Assembly (NCBI RefSeq): GCF_001435035.1
Contig: NZ_AZEU01000102.1
Span: 1-41,921, forward strand
From: Lacticaseibacillus manihotivorans DSM 13343 = JCM 12514
GTDB taxonomy: Bacteria; Bacillota; Bacilli; Lactobacillales; Lactobacillaceae
Direction of reading: 5' to 3'
DNA: 41,921 nucleotides
Part shown: in pieces, positions 41,047-41,921 of the stretch
How the letters are laid out: each line of letters begins with the position of its first letter
Position numbering within the stretch: position 1 is the stretch's first letter
Notes under the pieces: model-generated
Database searches by the model: none
Seen by the model: only the letters and a program-made list of their open reading frames with translations
Told to the model about the DNA's origin: nothing
Translations under genes and position numbers: made by a program

Positions 41047-41658
41047 TTATGAGTTCTTCTTGATATACTTTATCCAGCCTTGGTCGCCCATCGTTCGTAA
41101 CGCCGACAATATCTGACGCTTCGACTTGATGACATCCTGACCACCTCTTGCCTGCTGAAGCATCTTAAATATTTTCACGGCAAGGATAGCCCTTAAGTCA
41201 TGGTGGGTTCTCGTAACCTTAACCAGTTCACTAAAAAATTCCTGAAACACGGCCTTGTCGTGTCTTTCAAATGTAAGCTGGCTGCCATTTATAAGGAAAG
41301 CGAGTAGATCATTAGCGTGGTTTGAGCTGTTGACCGCTAGCCACATACTTTCAACAGATTCATGATATTGAAAGCTGATGTATTTGTCATCAAAGACAAA
41401 CAGGCAGTTTGTGAACAGTACCAACTCAAATCGCCCCCAACTGTAGACAGAATCAAGATACTCTTTAAGATGATCAACAATCACTGGAGCCTTGGGGTCT
41501 GTACGTAGCAAATTGCAATGAAAATCATTCAAGAGATAGTATTGAGCGTATAGACTGTAAAAGTAAAAGTCATTCATCGCCTCAAATTGAACCAGCAGTT
41601 CATTTGCCAGTGAGGCGTCAAATGGTGCATTGAACCCGTGCGACACCCGCACTGCCAT
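41047..41658 (-). pseudogene. Rgg/GadR/MutR family regulator, N-terminally truncated
   Basis: About 200 residues match the all-helical C-terminal pheromone-binding domain of Rgg-type regulators, for example YSWGRFELVLFTNCLFVF near residue 72 and helical repeats to the end. Intact Rgg proteins are about 280-300 residues with an N-terminal XRE-type HTH. Here no HTH precedes the domain. The frame instead runs into antisense transposase sequence upstream of 41658, so the first codons (MAVRVSHGF) are probably not native. Rgg proteins are peptide-sensing quorum regulators; this copy should not bind DNA. Confidence 0.72.
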
Positions 41659-41674
41659 CGTCGAAAGCGTCGTC

Positions 41675-41921
41675 GGAGCAAGCTTTCCCCGTTGGTGAAA
41701 CGGTTCTGGGTTTGGTGTGATATGTGTGATGTTTTACCAAAGAGCAATCTAGGTAAAGCCGTTGCCTACGCAGAGAGCATGCGGCCATACGTTGATCGGC
41801 TCATGAAATATGGTGAGATTGACTTCAGCAATAACGCTTCAGAACGCAACATGAAAAGTTATGTCATGGGTCGAAAGAACTTCTTGTTTAGTACCAGCCC
41901 GGAGGGTGCGCGTGCTAATGC
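41675..41921 (+). mobile_element. IS66 family transposase fragment (C-terminal part, cut by window end)
   Basis: From about 41675 the plus strand encodes SKLSPLVKRFWVWCD, then LGKAVAYAESMRPYVDRL, then IDFSNNASERNMKSYVMGRKN. The spacing and the NNASER/GRKN block are those of the DDE catalytic-domain end of IS66 TnpC transposases. The frame stays open to the end of the window. The N-terminal two thirds are missing on the left, where the truncated Rgg gene lies. No terminal inverted repeat is visible in the window. It marks an insertion followed by deletion. Confidence 0.8.

Overview
The window looks like the chromosome of a lactic acid bacterium of the Lactobacillaceae. Its near-50% GC and gene content suggest the Lacticaseibacillus/Schleiferilactobacillus side of the family, but that placement is inference. 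Supporting features are strong AGGAGG ribosome binding sites, an alanine T-box ahead of alaS, the Firmicute block reoL(ireB)-ruvX-DUF1292-zapA-cvpA-mutS2-trxA, and YslB next to murI. No rRNA, tRNA or CRISPR array was seen.

Layout. 1-1.1 kb: a zinc-ribbon membrane protein split by a frameshift in a G-tract. 1.3-8.6 kb: a DtxR/MntR-type regulator, zwf, dinB, then a ytoI-like regulator, an nrnA-like phosphoesterase and a cshB-like helicase that overlap or nearly touch. 8.7-18.4 kb: a lactobacillar protein with an FGE-like motif, T-box/alaS, reoL-ruvX-yrzB, zapA-cvpA, mutS2 and trxA. 18.5-19 kb: a well-promoted, highly structured non-coding RNA locus I cannot name. 19-21.5 kb: yslB divergent from a fused murI-rdgB gene, then a YfcE-type phosphodiesterase. 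21.6-29 kb: a TetR/YhgE-Pip pair with long 63-bp tandem repeats, a double-GNAT acetyltransferase and a cassette of six small, mostly membrane proteins including DUF805 and AIM24. 29-40.8 kb: an amino acid permease, FabK-like enzyme, PspC, CPBP protease, orphan Dxs, MDR oxidoreductase, Amt, membrane-anchored nuclease and an asymmetric ABC-F protein. 40.8-41.9 kb: decayed AT-richer DNA with gene debris, an Rgg regulator lacking its HTH, and an IS66 transposase fragment running off the edge.

The most unusual signal is a family of four intergenic elements of 188-192 bp: A 9600-9791, B 12786-12974, C 14153-14340 on the minus strand, and D 14475-14666. Each folds into a long closing stem carrying two arms. 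One arm has a YTTA tetraloop. The other has an invariant ATCCAC/GTTAG internal loop. The helices change sequence between copies but keep pairing, and the loops stay fixed, which points to selection on structure. Copies A, B and D lie just after one transcription unit and just before the promoter of the next. The second notable signal is the ~400-nt RNA locus at 18547-18950. It has a TTGACA-N17-TATCAT promoter, a possible pseudoknot and a 3' hairpin.

Most genes are housekeeping: NADPH supply (zwf), DNA repair and RNA processing (dinB, mutS2, ruvX, nrnA, DEAD helicase), alanine charging, D-glutamate for peptidoglycan (murI), nucleotide-pool cleaning (rdgB), redox (trxA) and division (zapA). The 21-32 kb part is more accessory, with membrane and envelope functions. 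Proteins were assigned by motif recognition from the translated sequence; no database search was run.
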